A DNA stretch of 64,000 bases from an uncultured Leptolinea sp. (GTDB lineage Bacteria; Chloroflexota; Anaerolineae; Anaerolineales; Anaerolineaceae), in assembly GCA_903828565.1 (NCBI GenBank), contig CAIKMQ010000013.1:1-64000 (forward strand), written 5' to 3'. The notes under the pieces are model-generated. The model was not told the origin of the DNA, searched no databases, and worked only from the letters and a program-made list of their open reading frames with translations. Each line of letters begins with the position of its first letter. Position 1 is the first letter of the stretch. Of the stretch, positions 1 to 7,635 are shown one piece after another. The translations under genes were made by a program, and so were the position numbers.

Positions 1-1
1 G

Positions 2-400
2 GTTTATTTTGTTTCTGCCTTACGAGCGAACGAACTGCTCCTGCAGCGCCTTCAAAGGATGCAGCTTTTCCGGCAATTCCCGGAAGATGAGGACCTGCTG
101 GAGGATGTCATTACCGAAAATGAACAGGCCATTGAAATGACAGAGATATCCAGCAACATTCTTAGTTCAACCCTGGATGCATTCACATCGATCATTTCCA
201 ACAACCTGAACGTTATCATGAAGTTTCTGGCTTCATTCACGATCGTGCTCAGTATCCCCACGATCGTAACCAGTTTCTATGGAATGAATGTGGCGCTACC
301 CTTTATGGATCACCCCTTTGCGTATCTGTTTGTCATCGCAATCTTTATGGGTATCAGCTTCCTGGTGATTTATGTTTTCATGAAGCGGGACTGGTTCTAG
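2..400 (+). CDS. corA: CorA-type Mg2+/Co2+ transporter, C-terminal part
   Basis: This is the C-terminal part of a CorA-family divalent cation channel (Mg2+, Co2+ or Ni2+) of the inner membrane; the reading frame is open from the first bases, so the gene begins outside the window. The last 132 residues show the end of the cytoplasmic helix, then the first membrane segment ending in the family signature YGMN (near 278-289), a short external loop, the second membrane segment, and a basic C-terminus ending KRDWF. Those are the hallmark parts of the CorA pore. The next gene, on the other strand, is convergent with a 36-base gap. The GMN motif makes the family call firm; the ion transported is not shown by the sequence. 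Confidence 0.93.
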   Translation, partial: VYFVSALRANELLLQRLQRMQLFRQFPEDEDLLEDVITENEQAIEMTEISSNILSSTLDAFTSIISNNLNVIMKFLASFTIVLSIPTIVTSFYGMNVALPFMDHPFAYLFVIAIFMGISFLVIYVFMKRDWF

Positions 401-436
401 ATTATATCGATCTCTTTCAGACGTTTTCTGCCTGGT

Positions 437-1324
437 CTATGATTGCCAACGGGCATAGAGAGCGTTCGAAACGATACGGCCAGCCGAGCTTTCCATTGAT
501 GCGATTTCACCCACTTCTAACGATCCTTTTTGGGATGCCATTAATTCATTCATTGCTCCATGTAAAGTCAGGGCCGATGATTTCACCGCGTACGCCGTAA
601 CAACCATGAATAGCGGTTTCTTGTTTAAAGCCGCCCCACAGGCTGCCAGTAATTGAGGGAAGAGTTTGAAAAATTCCCACACTTCGCCTTTTGGCCCACG
701 GCCAAATTTCGGCGGATCCAGGATGATTCCGTCATACAGAGAATTACGCCGTGCTTCGCGTTCAACGAATTTCAAAGCATCATCCACGATCCAGCGGATG
801 GGTTTCTCGCTCAAACCGCTGATGGCTTGATTCTCGCGGGCCCAGGCAATCACCTTTTTAGAGGCATCCACATGAGTGACTTCAGCTCCGGCCGATGCGG
901 CAGCCAGTGAGGCCAGGCCGGTGTATCCAAAAAGGTTCAATACTTTCACCGGCTTGCCAGCAGCACGGATTTTTTCCATCACCCAGTCCCATTGAGTTGC
1001 CTGTTCCGGGAAGACGCCTAAATGTCGCGAGGAACCAGCCATGGCAAGAAAACTGATGGGGCCGTACTGCATCTTCCAATTATCTGGTAGAGGTTTACGG
1101 AATTTCCAGTGTCCCCCGTTTTCCTCACCTGTCGTTTCAAAAAGGGCATCTGCTTTTTCCCATGTAGAGGGTGGCAGAGCCGGTTGCCATACCGCTTGTG
1201 CTTCAGGTCTGCTGAAAGTGTACTTACCGAACCTTTCCAATTTTTCCCCATCACCACTATCCAATAATTCGTAATCTTTCCAGTGGTCGGCTATTTGTAC
1301 ATGAATTTCGGGTATATTGGGCAT
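437..1324 (-). CDS. RlmI/RlmK-like class I SAM-dependent methyltransferase
   Basis: Class I S-adenosylmethionine methyltransferase of the group that contains the 23S rRNA m5C enzyme RlmI. A SAM-binding motif I (NLFGYTG) lies near residue 130, an acidic residue ending beta-2 (HVDAS) follows, and the catalytic-type motif IV LDPPKF lies near residue 202. RlmI normally carries an N-terminal PUA domain; here the first 100 residues do not look like one, and the protein (295 aa) is shorter. I chose the ATG at 1324 because an AAGG sequence stands about 8 bases upstream, whereas the 26 residues further upstream look like untranslated leader. The substrate is probably rRNA but this is inference. Divergent from the PatB-like gene. 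Confidence 0.8.
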   Translation of the reverse strand: MPNIPEIHVQIADHWKDYELLDSGDGEKLERFGKYTFSRPEAQAVWQPALPPSTWEKADALFETTGEENGGHWKFRKPLPDNWKMQYGPISFLAMAGSSRHLGVFPEQATQWDWVMEKIRAAGKPVKVLNLFGYTGLASLAAASAGAEVTHVDASKKVIAWARENQAISGLSEKPIRWIVDDALKFVEREARRNSLYDGIILDPPKFGRGPKGEVWEFFKLFPQLLAACGAALNKKPLFMVVTAYAVKSSALTLHGAMNELMASQKGSLEVGEIASMESSAGRIVSNALYARWQS

Positions 1325-1393
1325 AATCGAACCTTTTTCAAAGTATATCAGATACAACCTTGAGTGATGAACATTTATTTGCGTGTCACACGG

Positions 1394-1399
1394 TATAAT
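1394..1399 (+). promoter_or_regulatory. Candidate -10 element for patB
   Basis: A perfect TATAAT stands 17 bases before the ATG at 1416. The predicted start of transcription gives a leader of about 10 bases that just contains the GGAG ribosome site. No good -35 is visible at 16-18 bases upstream. Confidence 0.5.
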
Positions 1400-1415
1400 C
1401 ACGCAACGGAGAATT

Positions 1416-2579
1416 ATGGATAAAGCGCATTTTGATCAGATCACAGAGCGGACCGGAACTGCCAGTTTGAAATGGGATCGGTATCCTTCTGAAGTACTGC
1501 CTATGTGGATTGCCGACATGGATTTCCCATCGCCAGCAGGAATACAAGAAGCACTGATCAAGCGAGTGGAGCATGGGGTCTTTGGATATACCCATCCGGA
1601 TGTATCTTTCAAAGAAGTGATCATCTCGTGGTACTCAACCCGACATGGATGGCAGTTAGAGCCTGATTGGATCGTTTTTATGACCGGAGTGGTCAGTGGG
1701 CTGAATAATTTTTGCCAGGCATTTCGAGACAGCTATCATTCTGTTGTGGTTCAGACACCGGTTTACCCTCCGATCTTACATGCACCCGAAGCTGCAGGTT
1801 TACAAAAGATGGAAGTTCCTTTTTCCAGGGAGCCGGACGGCAGGTACTCACTTGACCTGGATGCATTGGAACAAAGCTTTCAAGGTGGAAAATGCCAATT
1901 CATCCTGTGCAATCCACAGAATCCTACAGGCAGGGTTTTTAGCCAGCCCGAATTGGAAGCAGTTGCCGATCTGTGTGACAGGTATGATGTCGTTGTCTGT
2001 TCGGATGAGATACACAGTGACCTGGTGTTCGCACCGCACAGGCATATTCCCTTTGCCAGCCTGCGTCCATCCACGGCACAGCGGACGATCACCTTCGCAG
2101 CTCCAAGCAAGACGTTCAATATAGCAGGGCTAAGCTGCGCATTCGCCATCATCCCGGATCCGGGTTTGCGCGAGACGTTCAAAAACCAGGTGGAATCCTT
2201 TTCCGGCCACACCAATGCATTAGGCTTGACCGCAGGTTTGGCAGCCTACACTACAGGTGGTGGCTGGCTGCAATCTTTATTGGAATACTTAACCGCTAAT
2301 CGCCAGTATCTGCAGGAATATGTTCGCAAAAATTTACCAGGTGTTGGTTTTTATCCTCCTGAGGGAACATATCTCGCCTGGTTGGATTTCTCAGGATTCC
2401 GGATACCGGATCCGGCACGGATGCTCCTGGATAGGGGCAGGGTTGCTTTGAGCCCTGGAATTGAGTTTGGTAATCCGGGAAGACAGTTCGTCCGATTGAA
2501 TTTTGGCTGCCCGAGGCAAGTATTGGCCAACGGGCTAGATCGGATTGCTTTGGCGGTAACGAAAGAACTTCTGAGTTAA
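1416..2579 (+). CDS. patB: PatB/MalY-type PLP-dependent C-S beta-lyase (aminotransferase fold)
   Basis: Fold-type I PLP enzyme of the MalY/PatB subgroup, which cleaves cystathionine or cysteine conjugates to a thiol, pyruvate and ammonia in the cytoplasm. The N-terminal sequence LPMWIADMDF is the subgroup signature. NPQNPTG, the SDEIHSDL stretch carrying the PLP-contacting Asp, and the Schiff-base lysine in APSKTF (about residue 232) are all present, and the C-terminal arginine region (FVRLNFGCPR) binds the carboxylate. Length 387 aa is normal. The ATG at 1416 is preferred over the upstream in-frame ATG because GGAG sits 4 bases before it and a TATAAT lies just upstream. A 4-base gap links it to the next gene. 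A general aminotransferase role is the main alternative. Confidence 0.88.
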   Translation: MDKAHFDQITERTGTASLKWDRYPSEVLPMWIADMDFPSPAGIQEALIKRVEHGVFGYTHPDVSFKEVIISWYSTRHGWQLEPDWIVFMTGVVSGLNNFCQAFRDSYHSVVVQTPVYPPILHAPEAAGLQKMEVPFSREPDGRYSLDLDALEQSFQGGKCQFILCNPQNPTGRVFSQPELEAVADLCDRYDVVVCSDEIHSDLVFAPHRHIPFASLRPSTAQRTITFAAPSKTFNIAGLSCAFAIIPDPGLRETFKNQVESFSGHTNALGLTAGLAAYTTGGGWLQSLLEYLTANRQYLQEYVRKNLPGVGFYPPEGTYLAWLDFSGFRIPDPARMLLDRGRVALSPGIEFGNPGRQFVRLNFGCPRQVLANGLDRIALAVTKELLS

Positions 2580-2583
2580 TATT

Positions 2584-3198
2584 ATGAAAACTAACATGAA
2601 ATTAGGATGCGGTTGCATTTCCGCCATTTTATTTGGGTCTATCATCTTAGTGATCCTTACGGAAATGATCGGTCCATTTCTTGTGCATAGAGATGCCTTA
2701 CATTCAACCGATGCGATCGTTATCTTAAGTGGGGGAGGTAGCGAACGCCTTGAGTATGGTGCCAAATTGGTCAATGAGAAGGCTACAAGACAGGTCATCC
2801 TGACGGAGACCGGAGAACTTACCAAAGCCGGGACACCGGTGACAGTATCTAACCGGAGTTTATTATCCTCTGAGTACAGCATCATACAGGATAACGTTAC
2901 TTTTACCCGACAGACTTCCTCCAATACATACGAAGAGGCACAGGCAGTGGCTGAATTGATGGGCCAAAAGGGTTGGTCCAGCTTGATCGTTGTGACAGAT
3001 AGCTTCCATTCAAGGCGAACATCCCTCATATTTCGAAGAGTAATGCAATCTGAAAAGATTCAGGTGTACGTCCAACCGGTAGATGTTCCAGATTACTGGT
3101 ACGATCCATGGCTGTGGTGGATGACACCAGAATCCCGAAAGGCAACCCTATTGGAATTCTCAAAGATCATCGCCTACTATTTTGGCACTTATCAGTAA
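2584..3198 (+). CDS. YdcF/ElyC-family (DUF218) membrane-anchored protein
   Basis: Member of the DUF218 family (YdcF, SanA, ElyC), proteins linked to cell-envelope polymer or vancomycin-resistance phenotypes but with no firmly established reaction. One N-terminal membrane segment (about residues 9-28) is followed by the core domain: the DAIVILSGGGSERLEYG nucleotide-type loop, the SSNTYEEA stretch and the VVTDSFHSRR stretch, all typical of the family. Length 204 aa is normal. It follows patB by 4 bases, so the two are probably cotranscribed and coupled, since no good ribosome site is seen. The operon ends at the hairpin at 3202-3230. Confidence 0.75.
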   Translation: MKTNMKLGCGCISAILFGSIILVILTEMIGPFLVHRDALHSTDAIVILSGGGSERLEYGAKLVNEKATRQVILTETGELTKAGTPVTVSNRSLLSSEYSIIQDNVTFTRQTSSNTYEEAQAVAELMGQKGWSSLIVVTDSFHSRRTSLIFRRVMQSEKIQVYVQPVDVPDYWYDPWLWWMTPESRKATLLEFSKIIAYYFGTYQ

Positions 3199-3201
3199 TA
3201 A

Positions 3202-3230
3202 AAACAGCCACCTGACCCAGGTGGCTGTTT
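3202..3230. terminator. Bidirectional intrinsic terminator between the ydcF-like gene and csp
   Basis: A perfect 13-bp stem (arms 3202-3214 and 3218-3230) with a 3-base loop. On the minus strand it is followed by a T-rich run, so it is a textbook terminator for csp; on the plus strand only GTTT follows, so termination of the ydcF-like gene there would rest mainly on the stem. Confidence 0.85.
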
Positions 3231-3245
3231 GGCATTGCATGGAAA

Positions 3246-3458
3246 TTATTCCATTGGAATGACGTTAGCGGCTTGTAGGCCTTTTGGGCCAGTCTCCACT
3301 GAGAATTCAACTTTCTGGCCTTCAGTCAGGCGTTTATATCCATCCACCTGGATTGCGGAAAAATGTACGAATACATCCTCTCCCGATTCACGGCCGAGGA
3401 AGCCGTATCCTTTAATTGCATTGAACCACTTCACAGTACCAACTATTCGTTCAGACAT
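3246..3458 (-). CDS. csp: Cold shock protein (CspA family)
   Basis: A 70-residue single cold-shock domain, an RNA chaperone that binds single-stranded RNA or DNA. The RNP1-like stretch KGYGFL and RNP2 motif DVFVHF are both intact, the start [14 protein letters not shown] is typical, and the length matches the family. I chose the ATG at 3458 rather than an ATG 15 bases upstream because GGAG lies 9 bases before it; the upstream ATG has no ribosome site. A strong promoter lies upstream and gives a leader of about 55 bases that holds a perfect palindrome. Long leaders are common in cold-shock genes, where they control translation with temperature. Confidence 0.95.
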   Translation of the reverse strand: MSERIVGTVKWFNAIKGYGFLGRESGEDVFVHFSAIQVDGYKRLTEGQKVEFSVETGPKGLQAANVIPME

Positions 3459-3488
3459 CCTATCTTTCTCCATCTATTAAAAATCACC

Positions 3489-3502
3489 GTGGGTATACCC
3501 AC
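3489..3502. other. Perfect 14-base palindrome in the csp leader
   Basis: GTGGGTATACCCAC reads the same on both strands. It lies between the predicted csp transcription start (about 3513) and the start codon, so it could be an operator or fold as a 5-bp hairpin in the mRNA. Confidence 0.4.
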
Positions 3503-3519
3503 TGGCACAACGAGGGAAG

Positions 3520-3548
3520 ATATTATCACGCTGCCTTTTGATTGTCAA
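3520..3548 (-). promoter_or_regulatory. Sigma-70-type promoter of csp
   Basis: On the minus strand a perfect TTGACA (3543-3548), a 17-base spacer and TAATAT (3520-3525). It is one of the best promoter matches in the window and fits the gene's expected high expression. Confidence 0.7.
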
Positions 3549-3586
3549 TACAACCAACAAAGGCTTCAGCTGTCGACGATCAACCG

Positions 3587-3595
3587 TGTTAAAAT
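3587..3595 (+). promoter_or_regulatory. Extended -10 element before the lipoprotein gene
   Basis: TGTTAAAAT (TGn plus TAAAAT) ends 6 bases before the ATG at 3602, so transcription would start at or next to the start codon. The same nine bases occur at the pth promoter (48307-48315). No -35 is visible here. Confidence 0.45.
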
Positions 3596-3601
3596 AGAAG
3601 G

Positions 3602-4270
3602 ATGAAAATCAGGGTGTATTCACACTTCTTTTTAACGCTCGTTTTTCTGTTTATTACCTTGACAGCTTGTACTACTATGACATCCATTTCTGCGCCAGTA
3701 TCTATGGATATTAATAAGCTGCCGTACTTCATGGATGATTTTAGCGACCACTCAAATGGTTGGCAGCTATTTACAGAACAAAACGGTGTCTTTCAGTATG
3801 ATGGGAATGCTCTGCGTGCCTACCTTCCTGTAAAGGAAGCTGAAGCCATTACCACGCCAGGAATATCCTTACGAAATAGTGTGGTGGATGTTGATGCTCA
3901 AAAGGTGAGTGGGCCTGATGATAATTATTTTGGTGTTCTTTGCAGATACCGAAATGCCGATAATTATTATGGCTTTATCGTTAGTTCCGACGGGTATTTT
4001 GCCATAGTAAAGAATATTTTCGGAATTCGCACAGTATTATCAGATGGCACCCTTCAGCCCACTCAAAGTATTCACCAGGGGAATACGACCAATCATTTAC
4101 AGGCTATTTGCCAGGAAAGATCTTTAAAGTGGGTGGTAAACGGAGAGATACTGGCAGAAGTGCAGGATGTGGATCTGATCTACGGTCAGGTGGGTTTGAT
4201 CGCAGGCTCGATCGATCAGCCAGGTGTGGATATCCGATATGACCAGTTCATTGTGATCAAACCGAAATGA
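3602..4270 (+). CDS. Predicted lipoprotein with a LamG/DUF1080-like beta-sandwich
   Basis: The first 22 residues form a lipoprotein signal ending in LTAC, with the lipidated cysteine at position 23, so the protein should be exported by Sec, modified by Lgt and trimmed by LspA (both encoded in this window). The remaining 200 residues are rich in short beta-strands and aromatic residues. They resemble the jelly-roll fold of LamG or DUF1080 domains, for example the FGVLCRYRNADNYYGF stretch, which usually bind carbohydrate; this similarity is pattern-based and the ligand is unknown. The gene overlaps the next one by 4 bases (ATGA). A GAAGG directly abuts the ATG, too close for a normal ribosome site, and the -10 element suggests a leaderless transcript. 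Confidence 0.75.
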   Translation: MKIRVYSHFFLTLVFLFITLTACTTMTSISAPVSMDINKLPYFMDDFSDHSNGWQLFTEQNGVFQYDGNALRAYLPVKEAEAITTPGISLRNSVVDVDAQKVSGPDDNYFGVLCRYRNADNYYGFIVSSDGYFAIVKNIFGIRTVLSDGTLQPTQSIHQGNTTNHLQAICQERSLKWVVNGEILAEVQDVDLIYGQVGLIAGSIDQPGVDIRYDQFIVIKPK

Positions 4271-5553
4271 ATATATTCCTTGATTCAATCGGCTGCCGCC
4301 TTAATCAGAGTGAAATAGAAAAATACGCCAGTCAGTTCCACGAGCAGGGGCATCAGCTTGTACCCAGGTTGGAGGATGCAGACATTGTTGTGCTGAACAC
4401 CTGCTCGGTCACCTCCGCGGCTTCAGCCGATTCACGCCAGCGAATACACAAATGGCTGCGGAAGCCCGGATTGCGCATAGTGGCGACCGGTTGTCTGCCG
4501 CCGGAAGAAGTTTCTATCCTTCAGGGCTTACCAGGTAAACTCACCTGGGTGCCAAATATAGAAAAAGACAAGCTTGTCCGCATAGTGCTGGAGAGACCAC
4601 AGAACCTTCCATTAGCTGGCCGTTCCACTGTACCGGGTATCCGCAGCAGGACACGGGCTTTCATCAAAGCTCAGGATGGCTGTAATAATCATTGCACTTT
4701 TTGTGTAACCCGCCTGGCTCGTGGATCCTCCCGAAGCTTGCCGGCAGATACTATCCTTGCGGATGTATCCTCTGCCTTGGGCTCGGGCGTTCGGGAAATC
4801 GTTCTTACCGGTGTACACCTCGGTGCCTGGGGGGCGGATTTTCCACAAACGCAGGATTTGCGTGATTTAATCAGGCAATTGTTGTCGATTTCTGGCGATT
4901 ATCGCTTACGGCTCTCTTCCATAGAACCATGGGGAATTCCGGATGATTTCTTAACCCTCTGGATCAAAGATGAAAGATTGTGTCAGCATTTTCATTTGCC
5001 CATGCAATCAGGGTCCGCTGCCACGCTAAAGAGGATGGCGCGGAATAATGACCCACAAGCTTTTCGCCAGTTGGTGGAAAAGATACATACGACATTACCG
5101 AATGCCTCCATTACAACCGATGTCATCGTCGGCTTTCCCGGTGAAACAGAAAGTGAATTCGCAGAAACCTGCGCTTTTATTAGCGAGATGCGATTTAACG
5201 GTGGGCATGTATTCCATTACAGCGAGCGGCCAGGTACAGCCGCGGTGCGTCTCCCCGATAAAGTAGATGAACAGGAGAAAAAGATCCGCAGCCAGATCAT
5301 CCGCGACTTGTTGATGCATTCAGCTGAAAATCATGCTGAGAAAAAGATCGGTTCGATCCAACAGGTCTTATGGGAAGCAGGCAGGTTAAACCCGGAAGGC
5401 GCTAGAATTCACGGGGGGCATACTAAAGAAAATGACCGCGTTATTACGCAGTCATCAAAAGATATCCGAAATCAGGTTCATTGGGTTAAGCTAAATAAAT
5501 GGGATGGTACATCTTTCTGGGGTGAGGTCACCGCGCAAGAAATGCCAGAATGA
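4267..5553 (+). CDS. mtaB: tRNA (t6A37) methylthiotransferase MtaB
   Basis: Radical-SAM methylthiotransferase that turns N6-threonylcarbamoyladenosine-37 of tRNA into the 2-methylthio form. It has the three N-terminal cysteines of the UPF0004 domain (C10 in IGCRLN, then NTCSVT and ATGCLPP), the radical-SAM cluster motif CNNHCTFC at residues 139-146, and a short C-terminal TRAM-like region. The opening with GCRLNQSE, rather than the GCQMN of MiaB, and the 428-residue length point to MtaB. It overlaps the lipoprotein gene by 4 bases and converges on tatC with a 26-base overlap of coding ends. Confidence 0.88.
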   Translation: MNIFLDSIGCRLNQSEIEKYASQFHEQGHQLVPRLEDADIVVLNTCSVTSAASADSRQRIHKWLRKPGLRIVATGCLPPEEVSILQGLPGKLTWVPNIEKDKLVRIVLERPQNLPLAGRSTVPGIRSRTRAFIKAQDGCNNHCTFCVTRLARGSSRSLPADTILADVSSALGSGVREIVLTGVHLGAWGADFPQTQDLRDLIRQLLSISGDYRLRLSSIEPWGIPDDFLTLWIKDERLCQHFHLPMQSGSAATLKRMARNNDPQAFRQLVEKIHTTLPNASITTDVIVGFPGETESEFAETCAFISEMRFNGGHVFHYSERPGTAAVRLPDKVDEQEKKIRSQIIRDLLMHSAENHAEKKIGSIQQVLWEAGRLNPEGARIHGGHTKENDRVITQSSKDIRNQVHWVKLNKWDGTSFWGEVTAQEMPE

Positions 5554-6232
5554 CACTAAGAATATACAGTCCGAACAAGGGGATCATAAGGATTCCCATA
5601 TTGATCGGGTCCACCGTGGGGGTAATGACAGCAGCCATGATCGTGATGAGGACGATGGCAACACGCCACTGACGTAATAACATCTTTCCGTTCACGATAT
5701 GAAGCTTTGCGAGGACGTAGATCAGAAGGGGAGATTCAAAACTTATGCCGACCCAGAACAGTAGGTTCAGCACAAAATCCATATAGTTCTTCAAACGCGG
5801 AGATGTCTGAACTGCCAGAAAGGTAGTCAGGAACTTGATTGCCGGAGGGAGCATAATGTAGTAGGTAAATATGATCCCGCCGGCAAATAATACCGTTGCA
5901 GCAGGTACGGCAATGATCACCCATTTCTTCTCATTTGGTTTCAATCCTGGGAGAATGAAACGCATCAATTGATAGACGATCACCGGCATGGCAAAGACGA
6001 TTCCAGAGAGCAGTGATACACGCATGTAAACACTGACGGACTCTGTGACTTCAATGGATTGCAGTTTATCCAATCCCCCAATGGGAACCGCCAATAGATC
6101 TAGCAGGTATGTGGAGAAAGTAAAGCTTGCTATCGTTGTAATGCCCAGCGCAATGACACCCACCATGAGCCGGCGTCGTAATTCCTCAAAATGAGCCATA
6201 AATGGCATTTCCGATGGGTTGGTGATTGTCAT
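5528..6232 (-). CDS. tatC: Sec-independent translocase subunit TatC
   Basis: Core receptor subunit of the twin-arginine translocase, which exports folded, often cofactor-bearing proteins. The N-terminal MAHFEELRRRLM motif is the family signature, and about six membrane segments follow. Length 234 aa is normal for TatC. It overlaps tatB by 4 bases (ATGA) and its 3' end overlaps mtaB by 26 bases on the other strand. The order tatA-tatB-tatC on the minus strand is a standard Tat operon. Confidence 0.95.
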   Translation of the reverse strand: MTITNPSEMPFMAHFEELRRRLMVGVIALGITTIASFTFSTYLLDLLAVPIGGLDKLQSIEVTESVSVYMRVSLLSGIVFAMPVIVYQLMRFILPGLKPNEKKWVIIAVPAATVLFAGGIIFTYYIMLPPAIKFLTTFLAVQTSPRLKNYMDFVLNLLFWVGISFESPLLIYVLAKLHIVNGKMLLRQWRVAIVLITIMAAVITPTVDPINMGILMIPLFGLYILSVILAFLAR

Positions 6233-6645
6233 TGTTTTGGTTCTTCTGCCGGTTTTTGATCTATAGATGTAGTTTCGGGGGAAACAGGTGTCGTGTCGGG
6301 AGGAGCGGTTGTATCCGGAAAATCCGCGCGCAGGTTAGGGGCAGGTTTCGTGGTATCCACTGTGCTTCTCCACTGCTCCAATGCGGGGTTGGTTATGATC
6401 CGCGTGCTTTGTTTGAGAGACTGGATCGTTTCAGGCAAACCGGTTTCTTTGATGATCTGACCCTGTATCGTCCGGATCTCCTTGGTCGAATTGACCATGG
6501 AACGCCACATCTCAGAATTCAAGAGTTTCTTTATTGCTGCGCTAACCTGGCTGGCAGTCTTGACCATGTTCCCAGGGCCCAGAAAAATCATGGCAACAAT
6601 AAAAATAATAATAAGCTCTGGAATACCAATTCCCAGAATATTCAT
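6229..6645 (-). CDS. tatB: TatB-like Tat translocase subunit
   Basis: TatA/TatB-family protein: one N-terminal membrane helix (about residues 8-24) closed by the LGPGN hinge, then an amphipathic helix and a long charged, proline-rich tail to 138 aa. The length and tail favour TatB over TatA, but the subfamily cannot be proved by eye. Its start is 28 bases beyond the end of tatA, and its last bases overlap tatC, so the three are cotranscribed. Only a weak AGAGA ribosome site is seen. Confidence 0.85.
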   Translation of the reverse strand: MNILGIGIPELIIIFIVAMIFLGPGNMVKTASQVSAAIKKLLNSEMWRSMVNSTKEIRTIQGQIIKETGLPETIQSLKQSTRIITNPALEQWRSTVDTTKPAPNLRADFPDTTAPPDTTPVSPETTSIDQKPAEEPKQ

Positions 6646-6673
6646 ATGTAATCTCTAATAGGAGGAGATGATC

Positions 6674-6856
6674 TTACTTTTTATCTTCAGGCTTTTCATC
6701 ACCGGGCTGATCTTCCGGTTGATCCGAAAGGCCTTTTTTGAAAGCATTGATAGATTTTCCGATCTCGCCGGATACTTTAGAAATACGGCCAACACCAAAT
6801 AGAAGGACAACTATTGCCAATACGATTAGTAGTTCTGTTACACCAATCTTTCCCAT
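6674..6856 (-). CDS. tatA: TatA twin-arginine translocase subunit
   Basis: A 60-residue TatA: membrane helix from residue 6, the conserved Phe-Gly hinge (LLFGVGRIS), an amphipathic helix (IGKSINAFKKGL) and an acidic lysine-rich tail. TatA multimers form the export passage. The upstream AAAGGAG is 6 bases from the ATG and a minus-strand TATAAT lies at 6890-6895. First gene of the tatABC operon. Confidence 0.93.
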   Translation of the reverse strand: MGKIGVTELLIVLAIVVLLFGVGRISKVSGEIGKSINAFKKGLSDQPEDQPGDEKPEDKK

Positions 6857-6889
6857 AAGTCGGCTCCTTTAATACGAATAATTATTTGT

Positions 6890-6895
6890 ATTATA
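6890..6895 (-). promoter_or_regulatory. Candidate -10 element of the tatABC operon
   Basis: TATAAT on the minus strand, 33 bases before the tatA start codon, in the 117-base divergent region shared with the TrkA-like gene. No convincing -35. Confidence 0.5.
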
Positions 6896-6973
6896 ATCCA
6901 TTCGTTAATATATATTGGATATGAATACTATATGGCAGGGTTGAACCCGCATAAAGCCGAGTGAAGAGGAAGT

Positions 6974-7633
6974 ATGAATATTATAATAGTAGGATGCGGT
7001 CGGGTAGGTGTCGAACTGGCCAGCAGGTTGATGCAATCAGGAACGAACCTGGTTGTTGTGGATAATAATGCGCAGTCATTCACAAATTTGCCTGCTTCGT
7101 TCGAAGGTCAGACGATTGAAGGTGAAGCATTGAATCGGGATGTTCTAATGCGAGCCGGCATTGAAACCGCCGATGGCCTGGCTGCCGTTACGAACAGCGA
7201 TGCAATGAATGCAGTGATTGGCCATGTTGCCCGCGAGGTGTACCATGTGCCGCATGTTGTGGTCCGCAATTATGATCCGCAGTGGCGTGTCATCCATGAA
7301 TCATTCAAACACCAACTGGTAAGCTCCACCAGTTGGGGAGCGCAACGCATCGAAGAGATGCTGTACCATGCGGATGTCCGTACGGTGTATTCAGCCGGCA
7401 ATGGAGAAGTTGAGATCTATGAGATCACGGTGCCGGATGCCTGGCAGGGGAAGAAGGTCTCAGATGTACTGGATAGCTCTCAGATCATTGTGACCGCAGT
7501 CACCCGGGCAGGGCGGGCAATTCTACCGGATGCCGGATGTGTACTGGAAGCCTGCGATGTCGTTCACTTTGGCGCGACAATGGAAGGCGCCCAGCAAGTA
7601 AAAGATAAGATGATCACCCTGGAAGGGAAATAA
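6974..7633 (+). CDS. trkA: TrkA-type K+ channel regulatory protein (RCK domains), copy 1
   Basis: Cytoplasmic nucleotide-gated regulator of a potassium uptake channel (Trk/Ktr type). The Rossmann fold opens with the dinucleotide-binding GCGRVG (residues 7-12) and the acidic end of beta-2 (VVVDNN). A C-terminal RCK_C region (residues 140-219) follows, so this is a one-unit RCK protein of 219 aa like KtrA rather than the duplicated E. coli TrkA. AGAGGAAG precedes the ATG. A second gene of the same type follows after 2 bases. No TrkH/KtrB pore gene is in the window; it may lie elsewhere. Confidence 0.85.
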   Translation: MNIIIVGCGRVGVELASRLMQSGTNLVVVDNNAQSFTNLPASFEGQTIEGEALNRDVLMRAGIETADGLAAVTNSDAMNAVIGHVAREVYHVPHVVVRNYDPQWRVIHESFKHQLVSSTSWGAQRIEEMLYHADVRTVYSAGNGEVEIYEITVPDAWQGKKVSDVLDSSQIIVTAVTRAGRAILPDAGCVLEACDVVHFGATMEGAQQVKDKMITLEGK

Positions 7634-7635
7634 CC

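Noticed and set aside
437..1402. Upstream ATG at 1402 as the start of the methyltransferase
   Set aside because: The 26 extra residues overlap the divergent promoter region and lack a ribosome site; the ATG at 1324 has one.
6226..6651. Long plus-strand open frame opposite tatB
   Set aside because: It is antisense to a clear TatB-like protein, is rich in Arg/Cys/Gly as shadow frames are, and has no ribosome site.
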